Assembly (NCBI GenBank): GCA_021464415.1
Contig: CM038463.1
Coordinates: 2,108,001-2,172,000, forward strand
Direction: 5' to 3'
From: Lonicera japonica
Lineage: Eukaryota; Streptophyta; Magnoliopsida; Dipsacales; Caprifoliaceae
DNA: 64,000 bases
Part shown: piece by piece, positions 1 through 11,038 of the stretch
How the letters are laid out: every line of letters starts with the position of its first letter
Numbering within the stretch: position 1 is the stretch's first letter
Program-made: the position numbers and the translations under genes
Notes under the pieces: model-generated
What the model saw: the letters and a program-made list of their open reading frames with translations, nothing else
Told to the model about the DNA's origin: nothing
The model's database searches: none

Positions 1-290
1 AGTCACAATTGTTCTTATTTTATATATCTCGATGAGTATGTTTCAAATATATATATATTTTTATGTAATTCCAATTTTTGGATTTAAAGTTATGGTGTTT
101 TAAATTTTTTAAAAGTTTTATGAGAGAAAACATAAAGTGAATTTGGTTTTTGGAAGTGTGAAATGACATTTTAAATTTGGCTTTTAAAACAAGTACCAAA
201 CAAGAATTTTTTTTAAAAAAATAAAAAATAAAAAATAACTTGAAAAGTATTTTTAAATTTTGTACCAAACAAGGGGCTTACATTGCAAAA
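1..290. repeat. MITE-like repeat, family A, copy 1 (runs off left edge)
   Basis: AT-rich non-coding DNA that closely matches 52605-52823: both begin AGTCACAAT, continue with a TCTCGATGA block and a (TA)n run, and end near ACCAAACAAG or ACCAAACACC. A third, inverted relative lies near 31570-31760. The left part is outside the window, so termini and TSD cannot be checked. No protein is supported here. Confidence 0.5.
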
Positions 291-342
291 ACTATAAAAA
301 AAATAAAAAATAAATGTTCTTAAATATTATTTTGATTCAATT

Positions 343-1490
343 GGGCACAAGGGCTCATTATAATAATAACATAATTATAAAAGGACATTTACAAATTAGT
401 TGTGTAAATTAAGAATATTGTACAAAAAATACACTAATACTCATTCCTTATAACATCTCATTAGAATTGGTGCTAAACAGATTTAGCACCATGACAACAA
501 CCAGAAGGTGCTAAATGCATTTAGCACCACTTATTAACACACATGATAATAACCAGAAGATGCTAAATGCATTTAGCACCATAATCAGAAGGTGTTAAAT
601 GCATTTAGCATCACCTGTCAACATACATGATAACAACCAAAAGGTGTTAAATACATTTAGCACCACCTGTCAACATACATGATAACAACTAGAATGTACT
701 AAATTCATTTAGCACTACAACCAGAAGGTGCTAAATGCATTTAGCACAACCTGTCAACACACATGACAATATAAATGCATTTAGCTCCACCTGTCAACAC
801 ACATAATAACAAGCATAAGGTACTGAATAGTTTTAGCACCAATACAAAATAGAGAACAACAAAATTAATAAAATCATCATCCACTCAATTTATTTATATG
901 TATATATATACATATGGTTCGATGTAAGGTTCGGAAAAAAAAAGAGTTGCGAGCAGATTTTTTATTTTTTTCAAATCTCATTAAACTGTCGAAATTAGTC
1001 GATTTTAATAGCAAGACGACATCTGATCATTTTTATTTTTCGTATAATTATATTAACTTTGTCTTCCGAACAACATATCAAAAAATCAGCCGAATCCAAC
1101 GGTTCAATCAAAAGTTATATATGTTTTATGATTGCACCTGCAGAAAAAAAGAAGATGATGATGAGAACGGAGATACGATTGGAGAGTCGAGGGTTGATGC
1201 TGGTGGAAAAGATGCGATCGTTGGTGAGATATAGAGGAATATTTGATGGTTGAATGAGAATCTAGGGAGAGAGAGAAGGTATTGGAAGTTTTGGTGCGAG
1301 AGGAGGGGCAAATTGATTCACCATTACTGTAGCAAGCAGTGTCTATAATAAGAGATGTTTATATTAGGGGTATTTTGTCCATTAACATTTATCATTTTCC
1401 TTAAAATAAATTAATATTATGAAAAGTGTCCTTATTGTAAAACTAAATTATGAAATTAGTATTACTTCCCTTTATCAAACATGAGTCCGT
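343..1490 (+). mobile_element. Non-autonomous repeat element, family B, copy 1
   Basis: Begins near GGGCACAAGGGCTCATT and ends near AAACATGAGTCCGTCTTT. The same ends and several internal blocks, including GTCTTCCGAACA followed by a CCAACGGTT block, recur in inverted orientation at 32560-33722. The ends are only weakly inverted to each other (GGCTCAT against GGACTCAT). I saw no clear TSD and no credible coding region, so the superfamily is unassigned; a MULE-like or hAT-like non-autonomous element is possible. The short ORFs around 914-1311 sit inside the repeat and I do not regard them as genes. Confidence 0.55.
465..848. repeat. Array of about nine palindromic repeats (GGTGCTAAAT core)
   Basis: About nine copies of an irregular 40-60 bp unit. 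Each carries a near-perfect palindrome of about 22 bp whose left half is GGTGCTAAATG and right half its reverse complement, spaced by text resembling CCTGTCAACACACATGATAACAACCAGAA. Copies start near 472, 508, 560, 590, 640, 693, 724, 772 and 812. The matching part of copy 2 (33120-33330) keeps the CCTTCTGGT spacer but few palindromes, so the array was expanded or lost between copies. Confidence 0.75.
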
Positions 1491-1729
1491 CTTTAGAGTT
1501 ATAAAACAATACGGAGCGTTGCCCCATAACCCATTATCTCTATTATTTTTTAGTATTAAAGTATTTTAATAGAGTGCTAATAGCCATAACCTTTTAAGAC
1601 TTTCTCTTTTTTAGTCTCTTTCAAGATTAAAATATATGTACGAGGGATAAAAAGTTGAGTGATGTTCCTTATCAAAGTTTAAGATAGTATACATATTTAT
1701 GTTTTAAATTAGACCCTTAATCCTTTTAG

Positions 1730-2123
1730 CCTTGATTACTAGCATGTATATATATATATATAAATCTAATAAACCAAGAACTAAAAGTGATGCAGAATAC
1801 AACTATTTATGTTTTATTTTAATGTGCTTATATTTAAGGATAGTTAAAGTATTTATCTTATTTAGGGTAACTAGGATTAAATCTTTATTTAGAGTAATTA
1901 GAATTATAGCATGTAATTATATTTATAGTTATTTTGGTATTTATTATTAGATTCTGGTTTTTTACAGCTTTCCTCGGTAGGTTATAAATAGGCAAGTAAT
2001 ATTTAAAGTTGAATTATGAATTAATAAGCATGTATGCTTAGGGCTTGTTTGCCATTGCCTTTGGCATCCCTTATTCCCCTTTCTATCTTCTTCTATTATT
2101 CACATTATCGTTTTGCATCAATT
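1730..2123 (+). repeat. LTR-like fragment, left member of a direct repeat pair
   Basis: About 280 bp from 1780 (GATGCAGAATACAA) onwards match 9325-9620 in direct orientation, with shared blocks such as AAGGATAGTTAAAGTATTTA and AGTTGAATTATGAATT. It contains TATAAATAGG at 1985, suggesting a retroelement promoter. It is followed at once by a primer-binding-site-like TGGTATTAGAGG, as expected for the end of a 5' LTR. The precise left end was not resolved. Confidence 0.5.
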
Positions 2124-2135
2124 TGGTATTAGAGG
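2124..2135 (+). other. Candidate retrotransposon primer-binding site
   Basis: TGGTATTAGAGG differs at two positions from the usual plant initiator-tRNA-Met complement TGGTATCAGAGC. It lies directly downstream of the LTR-like segment. Confidence 0.45.
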
Positions 2136-3060
2136 TTGTGGATACCTCATTCTATGACCTTCACCAACCTGTTCCGGTAAAGAAACCTTCAGGGAAGGCC
2201 TTTGGAAAACAATCTGGGAGACAGGAGGAACAGAATGACCAAAATCCCAGGAATGCAGAGCAGAAGAAACGGATTATCGGATTGCCCGTACGGGTTATTT
2301 GATTAATCGTACGGGTTATCTTATTACTCGTATGGACAATGGGCATGGCGGCAAAAATTCGGCTAAAATAGCCCCAAGTGGGGAATATTTAGTTGGTGAA
2401 ATTGATAATGGATTGACCATACGGGTAAATGGATTAACCGTAAACGAAAACGTGATGTTTTGGCCAGATTGATAGAAAACGATTAAAAATGACAACAAGC
2501 ATGTCCATTTAAAAGTCGTAAGGGCGGCGCGGATGCCTAACACCTTTCCGCGTCGTAATATAGTTCCCGACCCTTAATCTGGTTACGCAGAAAGAGTCGT
2601 ACCCCAAAAGGGTGCAAAAACACATTTTTGTTTGTTTTTCTGAAAAACGTACTAGCGACTCTAAAACCAGTTCGAAACGAGCCACATGCCGAACGGCTTC
2701 AAGTGGGGGTCCCGTCGAGATTCTCATAGATGTAAAAGTTGATCCAATTGATATCGTTCTCTTTTCCATCCTTAAGGCATATATTATCTCACATTTGAAT
2801 ATGCTCAGCCCAATTTTCTCCAACCTAACCTCTTTCTTTCTAGCCAAAATAAATAAATTGTTCACGTGTTATTCATCAGCCATTGTTCACCGTTGCTGCA
2901 TCTCTATTTACACACTGCTTTATGTTCCTACACCACCACTGGTATAGTGTTTAAATCCATAGCTCTTTGTGTTGCTGCTTTAAGGTAACAAAGAATGAAT
3001 ATTTTTCTGCCTAGGCTCGTTAAAAAGATGAATCAAAGTGTCTAAGTACTTTTTAGACAT
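2136..3060 (+). mobile_element. Gypsy-type internal remnants and an LTR fragment
   Basis: No intact ORF. The stretch at about 2490-2745 (GGGCGGCGCGGATGCCTAAC, CGACTCTAAAACCAG, AAGTGGGGGTCCCGTCGAG) resembles LTR text I associate with the Tat/Ogre side of Ty3-Gypsy; this is from memory and unverified. 2130-2330 includes Gln/Arg/Lys-rich codons followed by repeats of the word CGTACGGGTTAT. 2750-3060 holds nothing I recognise. Confidence 0.4.
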
Positions 3061-3065
3061 ATTTT

Positions 3066-3320
3066 ATGTGTGGGCATAATGAGCATAAAATATGTAAAAT
3101 GATAATTTATTGGGAATGTGAAATAAATATTGTCGCTAATGTCGTAGTGGAAAGACTAAAACTTGCTTGTGAACCACACCTATGCCTATTTGTAGTACCA
3201 CTGACAAAAGATGATTTGTTTGAAATTACAGAAATAATTCAAATAGGTCATTATTCCTTTGATATTTGGTGTGATGTTCTTCATATGAATGTTGTAGAAA
3301 TACTACTACATCAAGCATAG
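3066..3320 (+). pseudogene. Ty3-Gypsy aspartic protease-like remnant
   Basis: An 84-codon open stretch whose middle and end fit the plant Gypsy retropepsin region: VVVERLKL, then a hydrophobic stretch, then IGHYSFDIWCDVLHMNVVEILL. This parallels the family pattern of a VEKLKL-type start, an IG.Y.D...CDV core and a HILLG end. The LLG of the retropepsin end is replaced by LLH, and stops follow immediately. It lies downstream of the primer-binding-site-like sequence in the expected orientation. No reverse transcriptase follows before the MITE-like DNA and the MULE. It is a dead fragment. Confidence 0.45.
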
Positions 3321-3561
3321 GTTGAAGACATTAACGTTGACCATGATGAGGAAGCAAATACTATACATTTAAGAATGGAAGTAAGTTTATCAAGTTAGTC
3401 CAAGCCATGCCTATCATGAAAATTGAGCAAGTTGTGAATGACACTCCTAAGGTTCCTCCAACAAAATCTTTCGAGGATTTTCATATTGAGAAAAAGTCGA
3501 TGAAGAAAATCAGAAATGAACTCAAGCATCTTAGACTATCAGAGACTCCATTAAACCTGGA

Positions 3562-4080
3562 AATGGGTCATGTCGGGTCGTGTTCATGTCGAGTATTAAT
3601 GGGTGAAGGTTAAAATAAGCTAAATTAAAACACAATTCATTAAGCTTAACAGGTGTGTTTTTAGCATTCGCACACAATTCATTTCACTAGTGGGTGATAT
3701 GAACACAATTCGTTAAGCTTAACGAGTGTGTTTTCAGTATTCGCACATGATTCATTACACTGGTGGGTGGTACAAACACGATTCGTTTAACCCGATATTT
3801 TTTTAATTAATTGATGAACTTCTCAATTCTTTAGAGTCTCAAGTAAAAGATGGAGCTCGACTTTGGATGGTGGCTGGTTCCATTATGGATGGCGAATGAG
3901 TGTAGATGGTCGTGGATCTATTAGCAGATAAGATACGTAGGCTTGCTGCTTGGACATTTAGAGTTATAGAGATAAATAGATAAAGAGAAAGGATGGCGGC
4001 TAACGAAATGAAGGTGGGCTGAAAATTATCTTTAGGGTTAACTTTTTGGTTGCAATGACATAATTATCTTTATTTACATT
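3562..4080. mobile_element. Left half of a MITE-like repeat, possibly split by the MULE
   Basis: Starts near CCTGGAAATGGGTCATG, then GGGTCGTGTTCATG. The segment 9000-9140 ends in CATTTTGACAGG preceded by AGGTCGTGTTTC, roughly the inverted counterpart. With the 4.9-kb MULE between them, the simplest reading is one hAT-like MITE split by the MULE insertion. The inverted match is degenerate, so this is tentative. Confidence 0.35.
3632..3790. repeat. Tandem duplication of about 75 bp
   Basis: Two adjacent copies starting AACACAATTC(A/G)TTAAGCTTAAC and ending near ACTAGTGGGTG or ACTGGTGGGTG, followed by a short third partial copy. They lie in MITE-like DNA whose other half may be at 9000-9140. 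Confidence 0.65.
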
Positions 4081-4089
4081 TAATATTTA

Positions 4090-4297
4090 GAGTAAACAGC
4101 CCATTAGGCCACTAAACTTTGGATCTAATACCATTTTGGTCACTGAACTTTAAAAAGAACCATTTTGCCCATCAAACTTTGGACTGAGTTTTCCAAATGC
4201 CCATTCTGTTCAGATGAGGTGTTAAACTAACGGATTTAAGCCACGTGCCCAACACATGGCCTCATTAAGGCTAAAATGGTCATTTTCCCTCAAAATT
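4090..4297 (+). repeat. MULE-1 left terminal inverted repeat
   Basis: Inverted match to 8780-8987. Shared blocks include CACTAAACTTTGGATCTA, CATTTTGGTCAC and AAAATGGTCA near the inner edge, where GAGGGAAA (in reverse complement) marks the inner boundary in both arms. Confidence 0.85.
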
Positions 4298-5405
4298 ACA
4301 CCAACCCATAACAACCAAGCTTCCCTCCAATTAATCCTGCCAAAATGGAAGGGAAAACAGTGTATATAACAGAGCATTACACCCAGCAAACATAGAAACA
4401 AATCTGAACCAAAAAAAAGGAAAATGAGAAAAAAAAAATGGAGAGAAAACAAAGCAACATTACAGTGCATTACTACTGTGGTAGAGTAGCCCAGCTCCCA
4501 AGTGAAGACATCAAAGACTCCATAAAATCTAGGAAGAAGATTCTTAACATGTCCAGAACAAGTATACATCGAATAAAATTGAACAAACTATAGCAAATGA
4601 AAGAAAAACTAAAGAAATGAGAAGTACTTTCTTTTTTTTTTGCAGATCCAATGTGGCTTTTTCATCTGGGAGGACATGTACCTTTGGATAATTGAAGGTT
4701 GAAGCGTTAACAAGGAAAAAAAAGTGTGGGGGGTTGTTGTCGTGGCCTCTCTGGTCATATTCTACATAATATTCAACTCAAATAATGAAGATGATACTAT
4801 TGGCAAAAATATATACAAGTGTAGAGGAGCAAAATGAGAAGTGAAATACCCTGTTGAAAGTGTGGTGGGTTGTTGTTGTGGCCTTTTTAGTGTAGTGTTT
4901 GTTTATGTGATTTTGAATGTAATGTAAGGTGTACTATTTGATATTTTTAATGGAATAAAATTTAGTTTTCAATCAACATAGTTGTTGCTTTGTTTTGACC
5001 AGTAACTACATTCCCGAATCAAAAGAAATGAAACAAAGAACAATTGACATAAAATAGAGTAAAACAAAGCTCATTGAAAGTTATAGAAATCATAATTATT
5101 GCCATACACCATGTAGACTAAAGTTAAATGAAAGTGGCTATGTTTTTACCACTAAGTAGTTCCCCAAAATATACCCCCAACTACAAACTAGGCATACTTA
5201 CATTATATACCAAAAAAAAAGTAGTACTTTCCTTAAAAAAAATTATCCTCCTAACTACATACATAAACATCATACCATCCTATCCATGTGTTTGTGATGA
5301 ATTACTTAGAGCTTCTTTAGTTTGTTATTGACTACATTGTGTTTGAGATGGTTGCCCTTGATTCCTTTTAGCCTACACGTATAACATTTTTTCTTATGAA
5401 ATTGA

Positions 5406-8270
5406 TTATATTGAAGTGAAATACAAAAAGAATGTGCAAGTTAAATACATAAACACATACCTGGTACTTCCCCCATGCCGTTCTTTACAATTGAGTTGTA
5501 GTAGTGAAACTCCTACCACTGCCCACTCCACCAACATTAACACCAACACCAATACACTGACCCTCACCCTCACTGCCACTGCCCACACCACCACTGTTTC
5601 TTCTTCTTCCTTCTCCTCTGCCTCTGCCAACTGCAGCACCACTACTTCTACCCCTACCCCCACTGCCCATACCCCTTGCACCACTACCTCTGCCCCTGCT
5701 ACCCCTTGTACCACGACTACCACTGCCTATTGCAACCCCAGTGGCCACTAAACCCACACCACTTGCAGTAGTGCTCCCTCTTGTCCTTTACAACTCTTTT
5801 GCATTGTCACCAGGATTGCCACACTTTCTATAACTCATTACCACCCCTATTTTCCCCATATTTCCACTACTGCCCCCATATTGTTTTTTTTCATCTCCTT
5901 TCTTGTTTCTTGCCTTTTTAGGCCTACCAGCTTGGCTTTCAACTTTAGGGGGAACCAATTAATCCTTTAAAGATTGTGGCCACATATGCATACCATTGAT
6001 TGGTTTAATTATGTGATCGAAAGCCTTTAAGTACTTTTGCTTAGTGAAGTAGGGGTGGACATAGTTTGTTGGTTTTTCTGCTTGGCTCATTATTGAACAA
6101 ACAACATGTACACATAGAATGCCACTAATTTGCCACACTCTACAAGAACATGTTATGTCTTAAATTCACCACAAACTGAATAATTGGGCCACAACTCACT
6201 TGGAATTCATCTCATTCAGACCACTTAGTAATATAATTAGTTGATATAGCCTCAAGTTTAGCCAATCTATTTTCAATCTTAGGGCACACTGGGTTGGGTT
6301 ATGATCTCATTTTGTTTCTATTTTTCCTTAGCCTCGCCATTAATAATGTCCTAATTGTTTCAAACATAGATACAACAGGCTAGTCCCTGGCCTCTAAGAT
6401 AAAGCTATTAAACACTTCACAATGGTTATTGATAAGAACATCACATTTAGAATAAGTTTGGAAAAATAACCTAGACTAGTGCTTCGGTGAAGCATTCTCC
6501 ATTAACCAATTATATGCCCGCGCCCTCATTTTCTTCATTTATTGCATACAGAATTCAAAATACTCCTCTGTGCTAGCTTTGGCACATTTCCAAAGCTTGT
6601 CCTTCAACTTTTTGCCATTATAACTCTTTTTGAAATTGGCATGATGGTGCCTAACACAAAATCTTCTTTTAGAGTTGGGCACCACATCATGTATTGGCTT
6701 GTCCAAACCCTGAAAAATTATAAAATGTAATGGAATTACAAAACTATATATATATGAAACAAAAAGAAGTGAAATACACACACAAACTTAAATAATTACC
6801 TTATATTGGTCACTTATGAATGTAAATATGTGTTGAAGATACTCCTTAATTCCAACATCATCGCAAATAAGTTTTAAGAACCATGTCCATGATCTCTTGG
6901 TCCCTTTCTTAACCACATCGTATGCAAATGGATACACATCATCAATACCCACAGTACTCAACAACTGTCCTAGGAAAGGTCCTTTTAAAAAGCACTAATC
7001 AAATCCAATAAAGGATTTACATCCATTTATTGAACCCCTCCTTTAGTGGCCTTAAGCAACAGTACATTATTTTAAACCTCTTCTTGCCATCATCAAGGTT
7101 TTCTGTATGCATAATAATAGTTGTATTTGGCATGACCCTTTTTATCTCTGCACAATAATTCAAAATCAATTTGTACTGTTCTTTATGATTCCCCTCAATT
7201 AGCTCCCCAACTTTCCTTTTAGCTCTGTAAAAATTGGTTTTTTGTAATCACCACTTTTTTATTCTTCTTCACAGCCTCCCTTAAAGCTTGCTAAGGCATG
7301 TCAAGGTTTGATTGAAACATGCACTTATATTTCTTTGAGAAACACTTAAAGTTCACATTTCTATTTTGATTGGCATTCCTATAGTTAATGTGCTTAAGAT
7401 TGACTGTCTTTACTTACAATGTTTCTTCACTTTTTACTCTTGAAGCATACACCATCCATTCAGATGGACTTGTGCACTTTGCCCTCACCATATACTTCTC
7501 ATTTGTGTAGAATTTGATTGTCTTCCTGTGCAAAATAGAGTACTTGCTAACTGTCCTTTTAAAGTCATCCGCACATGTAAACAATTGACCAAGTTCAAAG
7601 GTAAGACATTCCATATCTTTTTCAGCATTAAACTCAGGAAACATGCATTTTCTAGTATAGCCATCCTCCTCATCCAAATATATACTTGCAAGATCATACG
7701 AACCCTCCATGGAAGATCATTCATCATTGGCATCATCATCCACCATGTGCACCTCATTGGCATCACCATCTTCTTGCACATTAACTTGTGGATTTTCAAT
7801 ATCACTCATAATTACATATGTACCCACATCTTCATCATCTGCCTCATTTTCAAGCCCCTCCCCTCATTATGATTCACCCATATCTCCTTCATTTTCATGG
7901 CCCCTACCCTCATTATCGTTCACACTATGACCCTTATTTTGCATTCCCTCTTGGATATACTACATTAAGTAGTACATATTGGAAAAAAAGTCATTATGTT
8001 GCAAGTACACATCAACGACCCTATATGCAAGAATCCACTTGGTCAATTCCCTAATGTCTTTATTACTAACTAATTCAATCAAGCCATCTTTATCAGTCAA
8101 AAAATTATCTAGACTTCTATAATAATAACCAGTAACCTTAGATGTTCCTAACTCCCCATCCATTAATAATATCTCATGAATAGACAATCTATCGGGATTA
8201 ACTTTGTTAGCATAAGCCATCTCCCCACCACTATACCAACTCTGGTGCATAATCAAACTTCTCACTATGA
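5406..8270 (-). pseudogene. Decayed MULE transposase (PB1-like, MuDR, DDE, SWIM, GR-rich tail)
   Basis: Reading leftward on the minus strand, the parts follow the plant MULE order. A PB1-like N-terminal domain lies at 8265-7960 (VNPDRLSIHEI, then AYRVVDVYLQH). A MuDR-type domain is at 7710-7414 (LFTCADDFKRTVSKYSI, ending EWMVYASRV). A part of the MULE DDE domain around 6840-6540 includes FISDQYK, which would hold the second catalytic Asp, and FCVRHHHANF. An intact SWIM pattern CSCRVWQISGILCVHV lies near 6170-6110. A degraded zinc knuckle is near 5830. A Gly/Arg-rich tail is at 5757-5485. A plausible intron (GTAATT to TTTTCAG, 6801-6712) separates FISDQYK from GLDKPIHDV. Frames change several times and stops interrupt most segments, including one near 8250 just upstream of the PB1-like part. 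It cannot make a full transposase. Confidence 0.85.
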
Positions 8271-8779
8271 TGAATTACAATAGTAAACAAATACAAATCT
8301 TTTGCTGAAAATTAAAAAGAAAAAACATATTAACACACAGACAAAAACAAAAAGCAAGAAAAAAAACCAGAGTGTCAACGAAATTTACTCAAATATATAG
8401 CGTTGTGCCCTAAAACCCTAAAAACTATAGCATCAACGAAAATTACTCAAATACATAACATTGAGCCCTAGAACCACAAAACCCTAAAAAACGATTACAT
8501 TTAAACCCTAAAACGAACCATACAAATCTTAAAAAATTCAAAGAATAACATATTTGCAGAAAACTAACAATAAAATTCTTTATAATATTGTATCGGATCA
8601 TTATAGAGACGCAATCCTTAATCCATGGCCTAGCAAAATAAATTCACATAAAAGAATGTCCTTTGAAAATAAAAACTTCTTTGTGGTTTGTTCATTTATG
8701 ATGGTGTTTGAAGATAAAAAATGGTTGATGATGATTCACTTTCGTTGTTACAAGTATTATGAAAAAGGGGTAGTGTAAT

Positions 8780-8987
8780 TTTTTGAGGGAAAGTGACCAT
8801 TTTAGCTTTAAATGAGGCCATGTTCTGGGCATATGGATTAAATCCATCATTTTTAACACCTCCTTTGGACGGAACGGAGATTTGAAAACTCGGTCCAAAT
8901 TTTAATGGGCAAAAAGATTCTTTTTAAAGTTCGGTGACCAAAATGATACTAGATCCATAGTTTAGTGGCCAATTGGGTTGTTTACTC
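8780..8987 (-). repeat. MULE-1 right terminal inverted repeat
   Basis: Reverse complement of the left arm, with the same order of blocks. The inner edge is near TTTTTTGAGGGAAAGTGACC and the outer edge is GTTTACTC at 8980-8987. Confidence 0.85.
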
Positions 8988-8996
8988 AAATATTTA

Positions 8997-9140
8997 TTAT
9001 TTTGTTAACTGGTCTAACGGGTGTTAATGAATTTAGTATGTAAATCGTACACTATTCATTAATAAACCTTGTTAAACGGGTGAACCCGATAATTACACGA
9101 ATTCATTTCGTGTTATCAGGTCGTGTTTCATTTTGACAGG
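8997..9140. mobile_element. Right half of the possibly split MITE
   Basis: AT-rich text ending CGTGTTATCAGGTCGTG, then CATTTTGACAGGTC, matching in rough inverted form the segment starting at 3562. Lies directly outside the right TSD of MULE-1. Confidence 0.35.
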
Positions 9141-9309
9141 TCTAGAGTCCATATATTGAGTTCAACATTCCTCATCACTTTATTCAAACAAAGAAACATG
9201 CAATTCTCCTTACTGTCTTCTTTACTTCTCAAAGTTCAATCGATGATATTAGATTTTAATCATCTCCAAAGCTTATGGTTTCTCATACTTCAGCACTACA
9301 AAACTCATG

Positions 9310-9625
9310 GTCGATTGGGGAGAATGATGCGGAATACAAGAAGATTATTTTTATTTTTATATTTATATATTGTTTTAATTTTCTTATATTTAAGGATAGT
9401 TAAAGTATTTATTTTATTTAAGGTAAATAGGATTATATCTTTATTTAGAGTAATTATAATTATTACAAGTAATTGTATTTAGGGTTATTTTGGTATTTAT
9501 AATTAGATTAAGGTTTTCTAGATGTTTCTTTGATATGTTATAGATATGCAAGTAAGATTCATTATTATTCAAAGTTGAATTATGAATTGATAAACATGTG
9601 TACTTAGGGGTTGTTAGCTGATAAG
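9310..9625 (+). repeat. LTR-like fragment, right member of the direct repeat pair
   Basis: Direct match to 1780-2050, including AAGGATAGTTAAAGTATTTA and TCAAAGTTGAATTATGAATT. The pair probably marks the ends of one retroelement whose interior now contains the Gypsy remnants and MULE-1. No primer-binding site or polypurine tract is seen beside this copy. Confidence 0.5.
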
Positions 9626-10086
9626 TGACCAAAATGGTAATTTAATCCCACAAACAATATTTTGTTAGTATATAATTAATGCTTAAAATGTGGATGAATA
9701 ATATTTAATTTGTCTTTTGTTGGGAAGAAGAAAAATATGAAAAAAAAAGTAAAAAAAATGTGGAAGAAGTTAATTAAAGATCATAGTGGAAGACGAGAAA
9801 GATTTAAAAATGCATCAAATTTATTGAATGATAAGCTAGTTGAGTTGGTAAAGACTTAGTCTTCAAAGTCCTAACATGTCCACTAGATTCTTTTATCAAT
9901 TTTCATGCGAGAGAGAAAGAGACTCCAATTACATGTTCTTTCTCGTAATTCAAACACAATTCCTTCTTTCTTTTAATTAAAATCCTAATTAAACTCAAAA
10001 TTATTTTTTTCCAATCATAATTTCCTCTATAAAATGTAAAGAATATAAAGATTAGAGAGAGAAAATGGCCAACTATTTTCTTCCTC
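9626..10086. other. Non-coding stretch, nothing recognised
   Basis: AT-rich sequence with short poly-A and poly-T runs. The short open frames have no recognisable features. Confidence 0.6.
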
Positions 10087-10094
10087 CACATACT

Positions 10095-10630
10095 TAGGCC
10101 TGTCAATAGATCGAATTTGTAGCCGAATCCGATCCGTTTAGTCAGATATGGATTGAGATTTATGATCTTTATATCCAAATTCGATCCGAACCCGTTAGGC
10201 CTTTGATTAACAAATCAGATATGGATTTATGCCAATCCAATTCGTTTGTAATACGATCCGATCCAAAATACACATTTATGCTTAAATTGATTATATTTAT
10301 ATTTACGGCATTATTATAAATACACTCATAAAAAATAAATATAACCTAAAAAGTGTTAAATAATTTCTTGTTACAAGAATATAATAAATTTGACTATTAA
10401 TAAGTTTAACTTTTATGTTAATTTAATTATTTTTTATATATTTACAAACTAATTATTATATAATTAAAATTTTAAATAGATTGGATATAATCCGATTCGA
10501 ACAAATTTAAATATGCATCGATATTTTAGTAATTCGTTACATGATCCGATTCGGAACCGATCCGAATTTTTTTTCAAATACGAATTTAAATTCACCTTGA
10601 TCATCCAAATCCAATCTGTTGACAGGCTTA
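10095..10630. mobile_element. hAT-type MITE with perfect 8-bp TSD
   Basis: 536 bp bounded by TAGGCCTGTCAA and TTGACAGGCTTA, inverted repeats of each other at 11 of 12 positions. Subterminal CGATCCG/ATCCGAT repeats lie near both ends. The flanks 10087-10094 and 10631-10638 are both CACATACT, an exact 8-bp TSD diagnostic of hAT elements. No coding capacity, so it is non-autonomous. Confidence 0.9.
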
Positions 10631-11038
10631 CACATACTAATTGTCGTGCAGCCAAAGTATTGAAAGTGAATGATTGGACAGCGTTAAAATTGTGTGATAC
10701 ATGCCAATTTGAGCATCATAATCAGGGAAACTTTCTAATTTTTTATAATTTGTATTCAAATACGTCAATTTTAGTTTTAATGATGAATTATTATTTTATT
10801 TACTTGTGTTATTTAATTAATATGTCTAGTTAAATTCTCTTTCAAATAGGAGGAATGATGAAACCATTATGGATGCAATATGCAAAATTTAATTATAATT
10901 AATTTTTAATTATTTGCTTGAATTAAAATAAAATTTTAAATTATCATTATTATAATGTATGTTTTCTATATAGTACTTTAATTGTTTTTAAATAAAGAAA
11001 ATATTTCTTGTGATCACCATAATTAGGGATACATACAT

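Larger units (their letters stand above)
4090..8987 (-). mobile_element. Mutator-like element MULE-1, TIRs with 9-bp TSD
   Basis: The outer ends GAGTAAAC(A)GCCCATTAGG (left) and the reverse complement of GTTTACTC (right) begin inverted repeats of about 205 bp. Flanking 9-mers are TAATATTTA (4081-4089) and AAATATTTA (8988-8996), 8 of 9 matching. A 9-bp TSD with long TIRs is the hallmark of Mutator elements. The interior carries a decayed MULE transposase on the minus strand. The TIRs have diverged by point changes and small indels, so the insertion is not recent. Confidence 0.88.

Noticed and set aside
465..848. CRISPR-like array
   Set aside because: Repeats and spacers are both similar and irregular in length, and the genome is a plant nuclear genome; it is a palindrome-bearing repeat.
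914..1311. Overlapping ORFs of 61-106 codons on both strands
   Set aside because: They lie inside the family B repeat and have no recognisable domain; copy 2 does not keep the frames.
5416..5751. Plus-strand Thr/Ser/Pro-rich ORF
   Set aside because: It is the antisense of the Gly/Arg-rich tail of the MULE-1 transposase.
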